64,000 nucleotides of DNA from Climacteris rufus (lineage: Eukaryota; Chordata; Aves; Passeriformes; Climacteridae): NCBI GenBank assembly GCA_013398175.1, contig VZRZ01002554.1, forward strand, positions 700,743 to 764,742, in the 5' to 3' direction. Shown here in pieces: positions 46,102-58,336 of this stretch. The notes beneath the pieces were generated by a model. It made no database searches and was not told the DNA's origin. It was given only the letters and a program-made list of their open reading frames with translations. Made by a program: the position numbers and the translations under genes. The number at the start of each line of letters is the position of its first letter. Position 1 is the first letter of the stretch.

Positions 46102-47090
46102 AAGAGCATATTTCAGTCCAGCTTTGTCCAGTAAGGATTTGAGAAATCTCAAGGACTCGGTTTCTATTAAGAGAATTCTGCCAGGGACCCTAAAAAACTG
46201 AGAGTGGGAACCACATATTGCTTGGGACTAATCAGACTGTTTGACTAGGACGACAGGAGAGGTCAGGGAAGCCCATCATGTGTGGTTCAGGCTTGGACTG
46301 GATCAGCAATTATCAGGCAATACTAAATCACATAAGGCAGGAGCAGCCAAAAACTTGCAGTGGACAAGTTGATATATTTGTGTTTAAGGCAGAATGTATG
46401 ATGGTTCTGGCAAAAACAAACATGAATAATGAGAGAGTGCCTGTCTTGATACCAGAATAACTTATTATGGGTTTGATCCTCTTAGATGCTGTTGTCTCTG
46501 ACTTTCTCCCTTCTCTTGCCCTAGAAAGACCTTGTTACATTACCTGTTTCGAGGGCTGAGATGTTCTTGAGCCTGAACAGTTAACACTGCAAGTCCTCAA
46601 CAAGACAAGAGTGACCAAGAGAGAAAGGAAGGCAGAGGGATTTGTGTCTGTAAATTGCAGAGAGATACAATACCCACCTTGCACTTATGCTCAGTTTCAA
46701 GTTTCTGTTGAACAGCATCTGATACCTTCCATTTTCCATAGGTGAATTAGCCAAACAACAGACAGACAATAGAGACAAATTGGCTAAGTCAGCAAACATG
46801 TTAAATGAAAATGAGCTGGCCATGGGAAGGAGGGAGGGGAAATGTTGAGGTGATCCTTCCTTGCCTTTCTTACCTGTGTTCCAGGTGAGCTTGTGAACTG
46901 ACAAATGAAGGCAGTACCCTGGGAAATCTTCACAAGAGATTATATTTTCTATAGCCTTTTACAATTACTCCTGCACTGTGTCATTTCAATCTCCTTGCGC
47001 TGGGGCTGTATTGAGGTGTATTTTCCATCAGCACTGGTAAGTAATGACCTTTCTTTGGGTCATTATTTGGGGTGCTGAAGGAAAATACTT
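46102..47090. other. no recognisable feature
   Basis: Ordinary sequence without recognisable coding or repeat content. Confidence 0.5.
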
Positions 47091-47109
47091 TCTCTCTCTC
47101 TCTCTCTCT
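47091..47109. repeat. (TC)n microsatellite
   Basis: Nine TC units followed by TTTCTG. A short dinucleotide repeat. Confidence 0.9.
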
Positions 47110-47688
47110 TTCTGTTTCCATTGAAAAAAGAAATCAAAGCAGATCAGATTGTGTTGAGTGCTAGTGTCAAGACAAAAGGGTCCCTACAATAACCCGTCAC
47201 CTCAAATAAAGCTTTGCCAAAAGTTGTGATGTGCTCAGGCCTGATTCTAAGACTTAGGAGTTATTCCAAGAATTATATAAGTGATAAAGTTTCTTTAAAT
47301 TTTCCCCCTAAAGTAAATGTTTTAAGTGGTTCCTGGGAGGTTATTCTCAAGGGACTTTATTCTCATGACTGACAAAAGAGAAGGTGGAAGGACAATGTTA
47401 GGCATTCTGAAAGACTTTCCACAAAAAAATGTCAGAAGGAAAAGCATGACCTTGATAGCATAAACTAGGGAAAAGGGTGGGAATGCAGATAAATCATAAG
47501 GAAGCATAAATATACAATTATGACTTTAGTATCCTGTAATTTTTTGGTATTTTGTTGTTTCCTGGCTGTTGAAGCTGAAATTCATTAGTGATGGACATGA
47601 TGGATATAAGTGAAAGGGAGGGTTTTGTGTAGTCTTTTTCCTTGTGAGATACAACTGGAGACCCTGAAATCTTGATATTTTTTGATAT

Positions 47689-47730
47689 AAGGTAATATTC
47701 ATAAGACAGAAGGTAATATTCATAAGACAG
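47689..47730. repeat. perfect 21-bp tandem duplication
   Basis: AAGGTAATATTCATAAGACAG is present twice in direct succession (47689-47709 and 47710-47730) without a mismatch (20 bases or more identical), implying a recent duplication. Confidence 0.93.
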
Positions 47731-47791
47731 TTCATCACTGCAGAAGTTTCAAACTGTGCTAAGTCAGGAACTTAAAGACAAAGGGGCAGCC

Positions 47792-47808
47792 AAAAAAAAA
47801 AAAAAAAA
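47792..47808. repeat. A17 homopolymer
   Basis: Seventeen A residues after GCC. A simple homopolymer. Confidence 0.9.
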
Positions 47809-50555
47809 GTGCTGATAGCTATTTAAACAGAAAACCCTTATGTCCATATCTGGAAGTCCTGAAGCTTCAGACTTTCAGAACAAAACATTCCCCATTTACC
47901 CTGTTCATAGTCTTTTTTCTTGGCATCTGCTATTAGCCACTGTCAGCAATGGTACTATGGAATAGAAGGACCAGTCTGATGTGGGTTATCTGTTCACATC
48001 TTCTTGTGATAGAAAATACCTACTGTTTATGCTGTTTGAAGCAAACTGCCTTATGTGGCGACCACGATTGCTTTAGAAACATTCTAACCAGCCATGAGGG
48101 TAGAAGAAACATGAAATGGTCAAGACCAATTAGACCTCCCTCTCTAGTCTGTTCTTGGAGGAAACCAAAATACTGGGCCTTATGGTCTCACTCCTAATCT
48201 CATCTCCATTGTGATGTTAACACTAAAAATATGGCACGTAACGTTTCCTTGTGTTTCCTCAGTGGAGCAGTTGTTACCACAAAGCACATTCTCTTGGCCA
48301 TTGACTTAATTTCTCCCTCTTCTATGTCCTTACAACTGTTCAATTATTTTCTCTTCTTTGGTTAAGGCACTGAACTCAGAGGGGGCACCTTATCCAACAC
48401 ATTTGTCACTGAAAGGCACGCTCTGTGAGGATACAACTGCCTTGCAGCTCAAGGCAGGACTGCAGCTCAAGTTGAGCAGACTTGAAAGTGAATCAAGCTC
48501 ATTGGGATCCTGAATTGCAGAATATCTGTCGAACTTTCTGATCAACTTTTAGAGCCTGAGCTCCCAGCTGGAACTCTTTACATCATGCTGACATTTCCTT
48601 CAGGAATAAAGCCACCTGAGGAGTGACTTCCAAAGACACAGCCACCACCAGATTTCAGTGGGTATGTCCTCTCCAAAATGCAAACCAGCACAAGGAAGCT
48701 GAGCTGGGGCATCCACCCAATGGAGTGAAATGTCTTCCCTATTCCTGTTCATTCCTAAACAAGCTGGCCTAAAACCTTCTGACCCCAGCAGAGAGGCAGG
48801 GTATACGCCTTTCAAGCCTCAGTATTTGGCCAGCAGTATAACTGTAGGACATAAAGTAGTTCAAGTGCCTCTTGGCAATGGTTGAACTAAACTCAGTCTG
48901 AAACTTAGTTGAACCAAACTAATATAGTCTGACTGTTCAGCTGAGCTGAACCTGTCCATTGAATCAGGTCTCTTAGCTCAGACCACAAGAGCATCAAAAT
49001 CTTGCAGCTTGTTTGGCTGTGAGGTAATAATTTCTTTGGGAGGACTCATTCTTCTTGGACAGGATCTTCTTCACTCCATTTCCTAAAGGAAACTCGAGCA
49101 TTGTATTGTCTGTATTTGTATGTGCCAATGTGTTCCTCTCCAAACAACTGTCAAATTTGTTGGCCAAGTGATAGAGTTTTTAGAGATTTTTCTGAGATAT
49201 AAACAAAAATAAGCACCCAGAGAGAGATACAGAGAGATATGTTGGTAGCACAAGTTCATGTGTTTAAATTATAGTCCTGAGAACAGGAAAAGTTTCAAAC
49301 TGAGGTCTTCATTAATCACCAGACACATATCAGTGGGAAACCAGGCATCAGTAGTACTACATGAACAAATAACTTGTTTGTCCAGTGTTTCTTCCTTTCT
49401 TTTTTCTCTTTTTTGGTTTGAATCTGTACAGCACCTAGCACGGTGGTGTACAGAAATACACTTGTAATAACACAGCGGGAGAATTGGCATGCAGAAAGGA
49501 TCATGAAGAGGGAAGAAACCATCCTAGCAGGCAGCTTCTTCATTTTACATTAGTTTTTAATGTCAGGCCAACTCAGGGTGCAGGGGTGAGGGAGCAGAAA
49601 GTGAAGAGAAGAAAAGAAACAAATGAAAATCCCACAACCCCAACAACAAAAACCGCAGACAAACCAAGAAAAAAGCAACACGTCCAGGGACTGCTTGCTC
49701 CTCAGCTGAAGGGCTGGTTTTTGTACTCATCTCTGTCTTGTGTCCCAGACTCATGTTGCCTCTGAGGCTGAAATACTAGTTCCTTATTCTGAAGGTTGAG
49801 TCTCCTGGGCTTTGCTAATATTTTTCAGCCTTTCTAAGGTGTCTGCTTTAATGAATAAGGAAATAAGAAGACAGACTGACTCCATGGGCATGGAGACTGG
49901 TTACCACTTACTTCATAGTGACGATCCAGACAGAATGAGAAGAAATAAAGCAGGTATTAATTGACCCAGATTGCCTTTGTAAAGCAAGGTGGGAGGGATC
50001 AGGTAACAATTTCCCAAACATTGTCCAAGGAGGAGGCATAAGCAGGCAGGCAGTGTGAACAGCTCACGCTAGGGCTTGAAACCCTTCTTCAAAATCCCTC
50101 TACCCTTCTGCTTTTCTCTGCTTTTCAGCAGCTCCATCCTTCCTGTTCCCACCTTCCCTGAGAACCCCTTGGTTTTAGTTTTTTCCACTGCTGAAGGGTA
50201 TCATAAGTAGTAGGAGGCAAAACAACCCCCAACGTCTTGACTTCCACAAACTTTGCCTTACGCAGCTCAGTTACCTCTCACTTCTTTTATTTTCTTTTTA
50301 ATCCTGTTTCTCCTTTCTATCCCATAGGCCCCCTCCCACTCCTTTTCATATTTATCCCTTAATCAAATCGCTATATGCTCTTCTCAGCAATTCTTCTCTA
50401 AATCCCTCAGGGGAGCTAGAAGCCCCCTGAGGAAAGATCTTTTTTTGGCAACTGAGTTGAGATAGGAAAGAGGTCCTTGACAGAAGCATATTCCATCCCA
50501 GAAAGTTTTTAATCCTTCCAGATGCTTTGTCACAAACTGTGCTTTTATGCTGGTG
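47809..50555. other. long stretch without a recognised gene
   Basis: About 2.7 kb of ordinary sequence. An A/C-rich stretch at 49620-49680 gives a basic low-complexity plus-strand frame (49484-49765) that is not a recognisable protein. No RNA gene seen. Confidence 0.5.
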
Positions 50556-50559
50556 CACT

Positions 50560-50840
50560 TTTAAAGGCAGCCAGGATATCTGCAGAGGTCAAATCACAGA
50601 GCTGCTCTGGAAAACTCTAAATTGCTCTCGCCTTTGATTCTTGTGCTTTAAAACAACTCTGAAGTTTAAATAAATGGATTAGAAATGAGTTAAAGAGCAG
50701 GGTGCTTAATGCTTCTCCTTAAATCTATAGCCTCAAGCCACGGCACTTTGGGCGGCAAGATCCTGTTAAATCTCACCAGCTCAGCGGGCTCTGAACAAGT
50801 CAAGGCTTGGATGCAGATGTCTGTGGAGAAACAAGGTGAG
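50560..50840. promoter_or_regulatory. candidate conserved non-coding element
   Basis: Unique block keeping CpGs (GCTCTCGCC, CCACGGC, GGGCGGC, CAGCGGGC) and holding GCTTAATGCTTCTCC, TTTAAATAAATGG and GGATTAGAAATGAG. It is open on both strands (101 codons plus at 50709-51014, 92 minus) without resemblance to known proteins. Alternatives are a non-coding RNA exon or an old coding remnant. Confidence 0.2.
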
Positions 50841-51353
50841 AGAGACCAGAGAGATGGCACTGGTGCTTCTACACCAGCACAGAACAAGCCCAAGGTGGTG
50901 AAACGGGCCATGGGACATACACTGGCGTACCTTTCAGAGAAGGCACCAGCACCACAGATATTTGCCATTTATACCAAAGCTCTGACACCATGTATTTATT
51001 TTATTTTATTTTAGGACTCATGATTTCCCGAGTTGTTTCCAGCTGAGGAAAAGGAGGAGCAATGATAATGTGGTGGGCTAGATCCTCTCAGGAGACTCAG
51101 TTGCCTTGAAAGCCCATTCTGCTTCCCGTTGTTTATTATTGTTGGATGGCGAAAGGACAGCTGTTATGTTACATCCTAGAGGTAGCTGCCCTTCCAGGGC
51201 TAGATGAAATGATTGCTGTAAATGCCAGCTTGGCAGATATTCTGGCCCTCCTTGGGGCAGGCCCTTACCCCCTGCTTCTGGTGTGGCTTTGTTCCGTGAG
51301 AGAAGAGCAAAACATTTTGTAGCTGCTATTGAAAGGCATTTCTCAAGCTTTTA
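50841..51353. other. no recognisable feature
   Basis: Ordinary sequence with a short TTTTA repeat near 50995-51014. Confidence 0.5.
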
Positions 51354-51425
51354 GGATAATCCCTGTTTTAAAGAGGAGGAGTTGAGTCAATGGAAAAGTA
51401 AAACACTTGTAAAGAGCACAGAGCA
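51354..51425 (-). mobile_element. MIR-like SINE fragment (minus strand)
   Basis: Plus-strand wording GATAATCCCTGTTTTAAAG, GAGGAGTTGAGTCAATG, AAAGTAAAACACTTGTAAAG and CACAGAGC follows the complement of a MIR 3' end ('ataatccccattttacag', 'gaggaactgaggca', 'aagtgacttgcccaagg', 'cacagag'). Spacing between blocks fits with almost no gaps. Confidence 0.6.
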
Positions 51426-51739
51426 TTTATTGCTGAGTTTCTTGCTATCTCTCAACACTGCCCTACCTGAGTGCAGAATTCCTTCTCATGACTCCTTTTT
51501 TTTTGCAATATGAGACCAAAGGTATTTATTTCCGGTTCACCCTGAGACACCAGGAGTTGAAAGAAAAACATCCACAGTGACCCAGGTAAAACTTTGGAAG
51601 GAGGCACTGATAATTAAAATCCTGAATTTTGGATGTTCATTATATACCTCACCACATGCATAAGAACAGTCCAAGTATGGAGGAAGCAAAGAATGGGTTA
51701 GCTTGGCTTCCAGAGCTCACACACTCTTCTCTTTGCAGC

Positions 51740-51990
51740 AGGCTATAAATTATGCAGCATTTAAAGATGACTTTCTAAAACCCTGGCTTTAAAGCTTATT
51801 TATAACTCCCACACTGATATTTTTCAGACTCGTGACAGCTCCCACCTTCACAAGCTGGGGACATGCCAAGCACCTGGCCTTTTCTATAATGGCCCATTCC
51901 CCCCCAGCAAGCTCCCCCCACCTCTTTTTTAAGCAATGCTTTGGATATCTCAGGGAGCTTTTATTTATAGCAGAGACATAAAAAGCGAGT
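51740..51990. promoter_or_regulatory. candidate conserved non-coding element
   Basis: Unique block with GCTATAAATTATGCAGCATTTAAAG (about 51743), AGCTTATTTATAACTCCC (about 51795), GACTCGTGACAGC (about 51829) and, further right, GCTTTTATTTATAGC and AAAGCGAGTCGAAGAGAGCGAGG, where CpGs are kept. MEF2/HOX-like TTTAT(A) words recur. No gene or repeat is visible. Regulatory meaning is inference. Confidence 0.25.
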
Positions 51991-52373
51991 CGAAGAGAGC
52001 GAGGATGGTCAAAGGGAAAAGTAGCAAGTATCCTAAATGTCTGACAAACATCGTAGGATCAGTTCTTGCTGGAGAAAATAAGGCCCTGGAGCAGCCAAGA
52101 TCTCTTAGTGATTCATATAAGAGCAGCATGATTCCATGTAAAGCAGGTTAGACTCAGACCTAGCCAAGATGGAAACTTATGACTGAAGAGGAACACCTGA
52201 GGGAAATGATGAAGAATGTGGTATTTGTCCTTCTCAGAAGGGGCTAAGCTCACCATTGGAAGAATCAGGAGTGGGTGTGGGTGAGAAGGTGGCAGCCTCA
52301 AGCTGACAGACACTGATCAATGGCAGGATCATGGTGGGGTCTGTGCAAAATCCAACTGGTTGTAGGACTTTGA
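51991..52373. other. no recognisable feature
   Basis: Ordinary sequence, nothing recognised. Confidence 0.5.
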
Positions 52374-52407
52374 TTTTTGTTTGTTTGTTTGTTTATTTAT
52401 TTATTTA
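52374..52407. repeat. (GTTT)n(ATTT)n compound microsatellite
   Basis: GTTT units pass directly into ATTT units. A compound tetranucleotide repeat produced by a point change and slippage. Confidence 0.9.
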
Positions 52408-53395
52408 ATTCATCTCCCAGTGCTAGAGAGCTCACTCTTGAGGGAAGAACCACATCTTGAACTGTTGCATGGATAAAGTCTCTAGGAACCTTAATGATGT
52501 CTACTGAAATGAAGTACCTGCAGCCACCGCTCAGTCCTTGCGTTGGGATCTGGCTTACATAGACACAGTCAGGCCTGGTTTTGGGATTCACTGTAGGAAA
52601 CAGAAGCTAATATACTGAATTTTAAATAGAACAACCAAAGCCTGCAACAGAGAAAAAAGCCTCCTATCAGCTTCCTGTTTGATAGGTGAGGTTGTTCCAG
52701 ACCTCTTCTGTTACTTCTAGCTTCAGGAGCATAACTAGGTATCACAGTCAAGAGAAACAGCTGCCCAGGCCACACCACCAACCTGCAGGAGGAAGGTGAC
52801 TCATAAAAACTGAATGTAGCAAGGAGTGAGCAGCATTGAGAGGCCTGTTTCCCCCCTGTTGATTGCCATGGCTTCAAAGCCTTGGAATGTCTTTGGCTCC
52901 GTGTGCAGTAGTGTGAAGCAGACCTCTGCAGTCTCGGTGGGGCTTGCTCCTTCTCCCAGCCCAAGGAGCATTTCTGCACCCCAGGGCAGGAGCTTGCATT
53001 GCCAGAGGAAGACAATTCAGCTTTGTGAAATCTTTGAAGGTTTTGAAATTATTTTTTTAAAAATAAAAGTGCCTGGAGCAGAATAAGCATTAAAAACCAA
53101 ACCAAACCAAAAAGCCCCAATATGCATGTGAAGCATATTTGTGTCAGAACATCTGTTTTCAGCTCTATGCTTTGATTCAGATGTCTCCACCTCTCTTGTC
53201 TGAAGGGACCAGCAGGTCTCAGAGATCAGAAATTTGGCCAAAGAATAATCTTGCTTGAAATCGCCTTGTCTTCCTTGCAAAAATGGCCCAGGCTCTGAAG
53301 GAATGGCACTTTTCAGCAAAAGTAAATTTACTCCAAAATCTCTGACCACCTTCAGTCTATTCTCAGTGGCACCAGACATTGCAGGCAAAACAAAG
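52408..53395. other. no recognisable feature
   Basis: Ordinary sequence; the 148-codon minus-strand frame (52569-53015) is Ser/Cys-rich, overlaps a plus-strand frame and matches nothing known. An ACCAA-rich word cluster lies near 53096-53112. Confidence 0.5.
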
Positions 53396-53399
53396 ACAT

Positions 53400-53600
53400 C
53401 TTGGCAAAATTACACCATTGAAATTGCCGGCAGAAGAGCTCAATTTAACACCCACTAATTGTTGCACAATAGTTACAGGAATAATCGGAATTTGTTAATT
53501 AGATGCATGCCAATGAGTAATTCAAGACTGGTTTAAATAATTATTTCTATCTTCCCAATAGGCTGTGGTGGTGATTAGCTTGCTGGCTGTTTCTCTTGAC
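53400..53600. promoter_or_regulatory. best candidate conserved non-coding element
   Basis: The densest cluster of homeodomain/POU-like words in the window: CCACTAATTGTTGC (about 53452), GAATTTGTTAATTAG with TTAATTAG at 53495-53502, immediately followed by the palindrome ATGCATGC (53503-53510) and CCAAT (53510-53514), then GAGTAATTCAAG and TTTAAATAATTATTTC. CpGs persist in TGCCGGC and AATCGGAA. No repeat signature and no frame of note. The arrangement is what many vertebrate developmental enhancers look like, but conservation cannot be seen from a single sequence. Confidence 0.33.
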
Positions 53601-54007
53601 TGTTCTGCTTCAAATAAAAAGGAGGTGAGAGACACCCATGCAGTGAACCATGACACTCCTTACTGAAATCCTGCTCCTGGGATACTGAGACCTGCTTGCC
53701 CATGAGTGCTGTTGGTTGTTGTTTTTGACCACAGAAACATCAGGGATAGCAAGGTGGGCTGCCAGAAACCTCTTGGATCAGCACTGTGCCAGTGAAATTA
53801 AATTAATACTTTTTAGTGTGTTTAATTCCTGAAGGAAGACGTAAGGGTGACAAGTGCCACAGATTCAAATCCTCCATTATAACCACAGAGAAAAAAAACC
53901 CAAAAAACACAAAGCGGTGGTTGGAAAACAAAACTTTCCTCCCTGAGACATAGCTAAGCTCCTTGTCCTCCAGCCTGGAGAAATGCCCTCTACTGGCTCA
54001 GAAAATC
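53601..54007. other. no recognisable feature
   Basis: Ordinary sequence with an A-rich stretch near 53892-53910. Confidence 0.5.
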
Positions 54008-54024
54008 TTTTTTTTTTTTTTTTT
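54008..54024. repeat. T17 homopolymer
   Basis: Seventeen T residues followed by CTCCTTCAG. The run plus CAG looks like a 3' splice site, but the polypyrimidine part is just the homopolymer and no exon is supported downstream. Confidence 0.9.
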
Positions 54025-55269
54025 CTCCTTCAGTTTCACCATAAACTTGCCTATTTACCACCTTCAGATCTAATAATTTCTCACCCTCCTTTGGCTAGCT
54101 CCTTCAGTGCTGCTTGGTTCATGTCATACTTTTTCTTGGACCACAGGAAAGAGATACCTCAGCAAGACATGAAAATAGAATAGTGGAAGAGAATTAGTTT
54201 AACTGACCTTCTGAAGGCTAAACAGTAAAAATTGCAGCCCAAACACAAAAATGGGGAAAAAACAAAAACCAAAACCAGATTGCATTCCATTGCATGGTTT
54301 GCTCATCCAACCTTGTGAAGGAACCAAGAGAAATGCCCAAACATTAGAGGCAAAGATGGTTTGTGCTGAGAACATCCTTCATTTTCAAGTCATCAGTAGT
54401 CAAAAATGCTTAGTACTTCTGACAGTCATTCTCCCCATGGGCTCAAGGGAATTATTGCTACTGAAATAGCCACCTGATGGAAAACAGTAATAGTACATAC
54501 TGGTTCTGGGTGGAAAATACTATAATCTCTAGGATTTGCTGAGGGAGTTAAGGAAGGCCACACAAGCATCAGCCAGGAAACACAAAGGCTACTTTTTTTG
54601 GACAAAAATATAGGAGAATAGCTGCAAGTTCCGAGACTGTACTTTTGTATCTCCTCTCATAAAATAGCAACTTTGAGCACTTCAGAAGCCTCTCGTCTGC
54701 CTTGCACTAAAGCAGGTGTTAATTTGTTGGGATGCAGGAGCCAGGGAAGTAAGGGCAGAGGTGCAATAAAGCAACATTAGTGGCAAAGGCACTTATGGTC
54801 AATACACAACCCCTCTGTGGAGGGGGCAATACTGCTGCACCAGCAGACACCATAACAGTTTATGGAAAATGTATGAACATCAGCCATTGCTTTCCCTTTG
54901 TGTCCTAGGGCTGGGATAAGTTAGAGCCCCACAAATTACTCTGAAGCTGAGTGCCATCCCCTGCTACTTTTCCCCATTACCCATTTCTTCTCCTCATGTG
55001 CTCTAGTGGCTGGCTGCTCTTTCTGCCTTCTATCTTACAGCAAGGCAACCAAGGTATCTGAAAATGTCCTCTCTCTTCTTGAACCCTAAGCAGAGACATA
55101 ACTACTTTTCTAGTCTCTCCTCAGAGCACCTCATTCCTCTGACAGAAGTACTTCCTCTCTCAGCTACTCCCTGCTCATTTACACCCCTTTCAGCATGATT
55201 TCCCTAAATTACATCTGATAACTCAGCTGCCTATGTTAGGAGCACAGATGAGTTCAGTCAATGGAGAGA
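54025..55269. other. no recognisable feature
   Basis: Ordinary sequence; short frames only, no repeats recognised. Confidence 0.5.
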
Positions 55270-55343
55270 GACCAGGACCTTCTAGCTGTGCCTTGGCTGA
55301 CCTGTGTAACCTTCCAAGGGTTTCTCTTTCTGTTGACTGCAGA
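55270..55343 (+). mobile_element. possible MIR-like SINE fragment (plus strand)
   Basis: CTTCTAGCTGTGCCTTGGCTGACCTGTGTAACCTTCC and CTCTTTCTGTTGACTGCAG recall the MIR middle and 3' part ('ctctgccactgacctgctgtgtgaccttgggc', 'ctctctgtgcctcag'). The match is weaker than in the other MIR-like pieces. Confidence 0.4.
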
Positions 55344-58304
55344 GGGAGCTGAAAGCCAGCAGGATGCTAATTTTTCTGCCTGAGGTGAGATAGAGCTGTA
55401 CCATTGCATGGGCAGGACAGGACACTTAGGCCAAACCATCCAAGAGAGCAACATTTGAACAGCTCACAAGAAATCAACTGTTCCGAGAAAGCAACAAAGA
55501 CGAGGACACACAAAACAGACTTAAGGCGGGGGGAAAACTGGCAAACAATTGCCCCTTGTTGAAATTTATACTTCTCTTCTTACACTTACATCAGGAATCT
55601 GAAGACAGCCAAGAACACAGCAGAGACAATCTCAATTAATGAAGCTTCAGCAGATTTTCCTAACCCTGAACTTACCACCATGGGACTCAAACCTCTCCTT
55701 TTCTGTTTGTCTGTACTACAAAAGAAGCAGGACTTTCTAGTTGTCTTATGGCTCCTGGTATTGCCATCTATTGCTCCCTCACTATCGTTATGGAAGCACA
55801 CTTTACCAGAATTGCCAAACAGAGAAGACATTTGAAGGTTCCTACATGACTGTGAAGGTTCAAAAGTTTTCTTCAGCCTGGGCTTGGTCCCAATCAAATG
55901 GGAAGGTTTTCTTCTTGTTGTTGTTTTGGGAGTTTTTTTCAGAGTGCAAAGACCAAGACTTCTTCCCCACCTCCAATCAAATAAAAAAGAACAATAACAG
56001 TCTGGCTCACCTCTTTTATGCGATCCTGGGGTAATTACCTACTCACTTCAGCTGCTCCAGTCCTGCACCCGGGGACCCCAAAATACACCAGTGGCCTCAC
56101 TGCTGCTCAACATTAACTCCTTGTCTCCCAAATCTCTTCTCTGCCAGCTGGGAAGATAGGTGTGTGAATACTGTGAGGAGGAACTCAAGGAGTTTCTAGT
56201 CCTACTCTAATTTGTCTCTGACCCTAGAAAACTGAACACATAAGTTGTAATGCAGAAATGCAAAGAAACTCTCCCCTAAGCAGTATGTTTCCTCCATCTT
56301 AACTCAAAGTTGAAACTAGATGGAACAAAAATTAAAATAAACCAGGCATCAACTACTCAGTGGCCAAATAATGGACAAAAGATTCAGGCATCCTGAGAGG
56401 GACAGAAACAATACAGATAGAAGTGAAGGCTGGTAGACACAAACTGTCCTACACTGAATGGTCTGAAGAGATTTTATACATCAACAGGGAACAAGACATT
56501 TTTCTTCTATGAATCAGCATGGAAACCTTTCTGTAGATGTCGACAAGACGTGCTTTGTCTAAATACCCCATAGAATTATTTATTTTCTAATTTCTGTGAT
56601 CTAGATGCATAAACTGGCTTGTTCTTCTCTGTTTGATCTGAGAGATCCAGCTCTTCCCTGCAATGTGTGATTATCTTTGACTTTCTGCCTCTAGTTTAAG
56701 TGGCCACAATAATCCTGAACACAGCTCTCTACATTTCAGCAGACACAGGTCATGCAGTAGTGACATTTTTGGTAATTGTTTATAGTTTACTACTCTGAGA
56801 GTCAGGGGATGTCAAGGGATTTCCCACCTGAGATTTCCTCACCTTCCCTGAAATTATTTTGGATGGAAAGGAGCAACAAAGTCCAATATAATAGAAAGCA
56901 CATTTTTGGCTAAAATCTGAAATGCCTTCAGATATCATCTAAAGTTACACACACATGTCCCCAGTGAAGCCTGAAACAAAGCTCTCAGAGAAGACAGGAT
57001 TAATTTGAGGTCAGAAGGGCTTTGCTTTCTGTCATAACATTGCCATGATGTAGTACCAAACTCATTACTTACCGTGACATGAAGCTAAGAGACTAAGGAA
57101 TAGTTTAGAGTGTGTTAGTTCATTTTCTCCTTCCACTGCAATATCTTCTGTTGAGGATGGCAGCAAACAATCTAAACAAGGACTTGTGTGTATGGAACAA
57201 TTTAGTCCCCATGCAAACAATATGGGGACATCAGGGATTTCTGTGAGATGTTATGTTTTTGTTGTATCCAAATTGCCTACAGATTTTTCTATGTGTCAGT
57301 CTCATCTTGGAGGGGGCTGTGTTTTGTAATTAAGCCAAGTTGATTAGACAGTTTCAGAGAAGGGAAACTAGTTCACAATATGTCACCTGACCTTTTCTGT
57401 CTTCTTCCTCAGCTCTGATCAGCTGTGAAGCAATTCTGAACTTTTCAAAACAATTTGTTCTTCAGTTTGGAATAATGACAGTAAATAGTTCTTTAAATAG
57501 CCTCATTTGTCAGCTGTCCACTGGGATTAGTTGACATTAAAGAGCTGATCTCCTTTAACTGGATACTTAAGCTGTCTACTGCTGACCTTCCATGTGATCC
57601 CAGGTAGGTGTTGTTCTCAGAGGGCCTTGAGTTCACCAGTTATAAAGTTGGAAGGGACAACTCTAATTGTTTAGTTCTGCAATACTGAGACTTGAGGATT
57701 TCCATGAATTCAACCCTTTTTCAGTGTACCAACTAGGAAAAGACACCTCATATTCAGCAAAACACTTTATGTGCTGGAGGTTGTACCATCAACTAAAATT
57801 TGGTTGCTTCAAGGATAAGTAATACTTTTGCTTGAACATTTGCCCCATCTTTTTGGCCTGGCTCTATGTTACTTCAACCTCTACAAATGACCTGCTGTAA
57901 TCTATGAATCCTCTGCCTAATTTTTCCTGTCTTTATAAATAAAGACTTAGAATCAAAGTTTTGCTTGTGTATGAACAAGCACACTCCACTGACAAGAGGA
58001 GATTAAAAAAAAGCTACCAGGTTCTAGTTATTTTGAGTAAAATGCTCATGTATAATATCACTCCAGAAACTCCAGGACTTCTGTGATTTTGTCATCCTCA
58101 CGAAGTTCACACTGGACTCCAAATACACTGTCTGATTAATCTAAGCATACACTGCAGGTGCTTCTGACATTTATGGACATACATCAGCTTCTGTGGAGCA
58201 ATGGGGATCCAACAAAAGACCTCAAAATCCACCTATAGTGGAAATTCAGATGAGAAGAGGGAGTGTAGCCAGGAAAGAACCCTGCTCTTTACATGTCTCT
58301 CCAT
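55344..58304. other. long stretch without a recognised gene
   Basis: About 3 kb of AT-rich ordinary sequence with few open frames (none listed above 60 codons between 56.0 and 58.3 kb). A GTTGGAAGGGACA word near 57651 recalls CR1 3' wording on the minus strand, but the surrounding match is too poor to call. Confidence 0.5.
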
Positions 58305-58336
58305 ATAGCAACTATCTTGTATAGCGACTATCTTCT
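58305..58336. repeat. 16-bp tandem duplication
   Basis: ATAGCAACTATCTTGT (58305-58320) is followed at once by ATAGCGACTATCTTCT (58321-58336), 14 of 16 identical. A two-copy slippage product. Confidence 0.8.

Noticed and set aside
45850..46152. Minus-strand frame with a poly-Leu stretch resembling a signal peptide or membrane segment
   Set aside because: The Leu run is the AAT microsatellite read on the other strand.
53855..53875. GATTCAAATCC resembling a tRNA B box
   Set aside because: No matching A box or cloverleaf could be fitted upstream.
1303..54024. Many A17/T17-sized homopolymers as possible retrocopy tails
   Set aside because: None has a recognisable cDNA-like body or target-site duplication beside it.
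54008..54033. T17-CTCCTTCAG as a splice acceptor
   Set aside because: The pyrimidine tract is a homopolymer and no exon is supported downstream.
57575..57700. Words recalling MIR (57575-57606) and CR1 (57651-57663)
   Set aside because: Each match is too short and the flanks do not continue the consensus.
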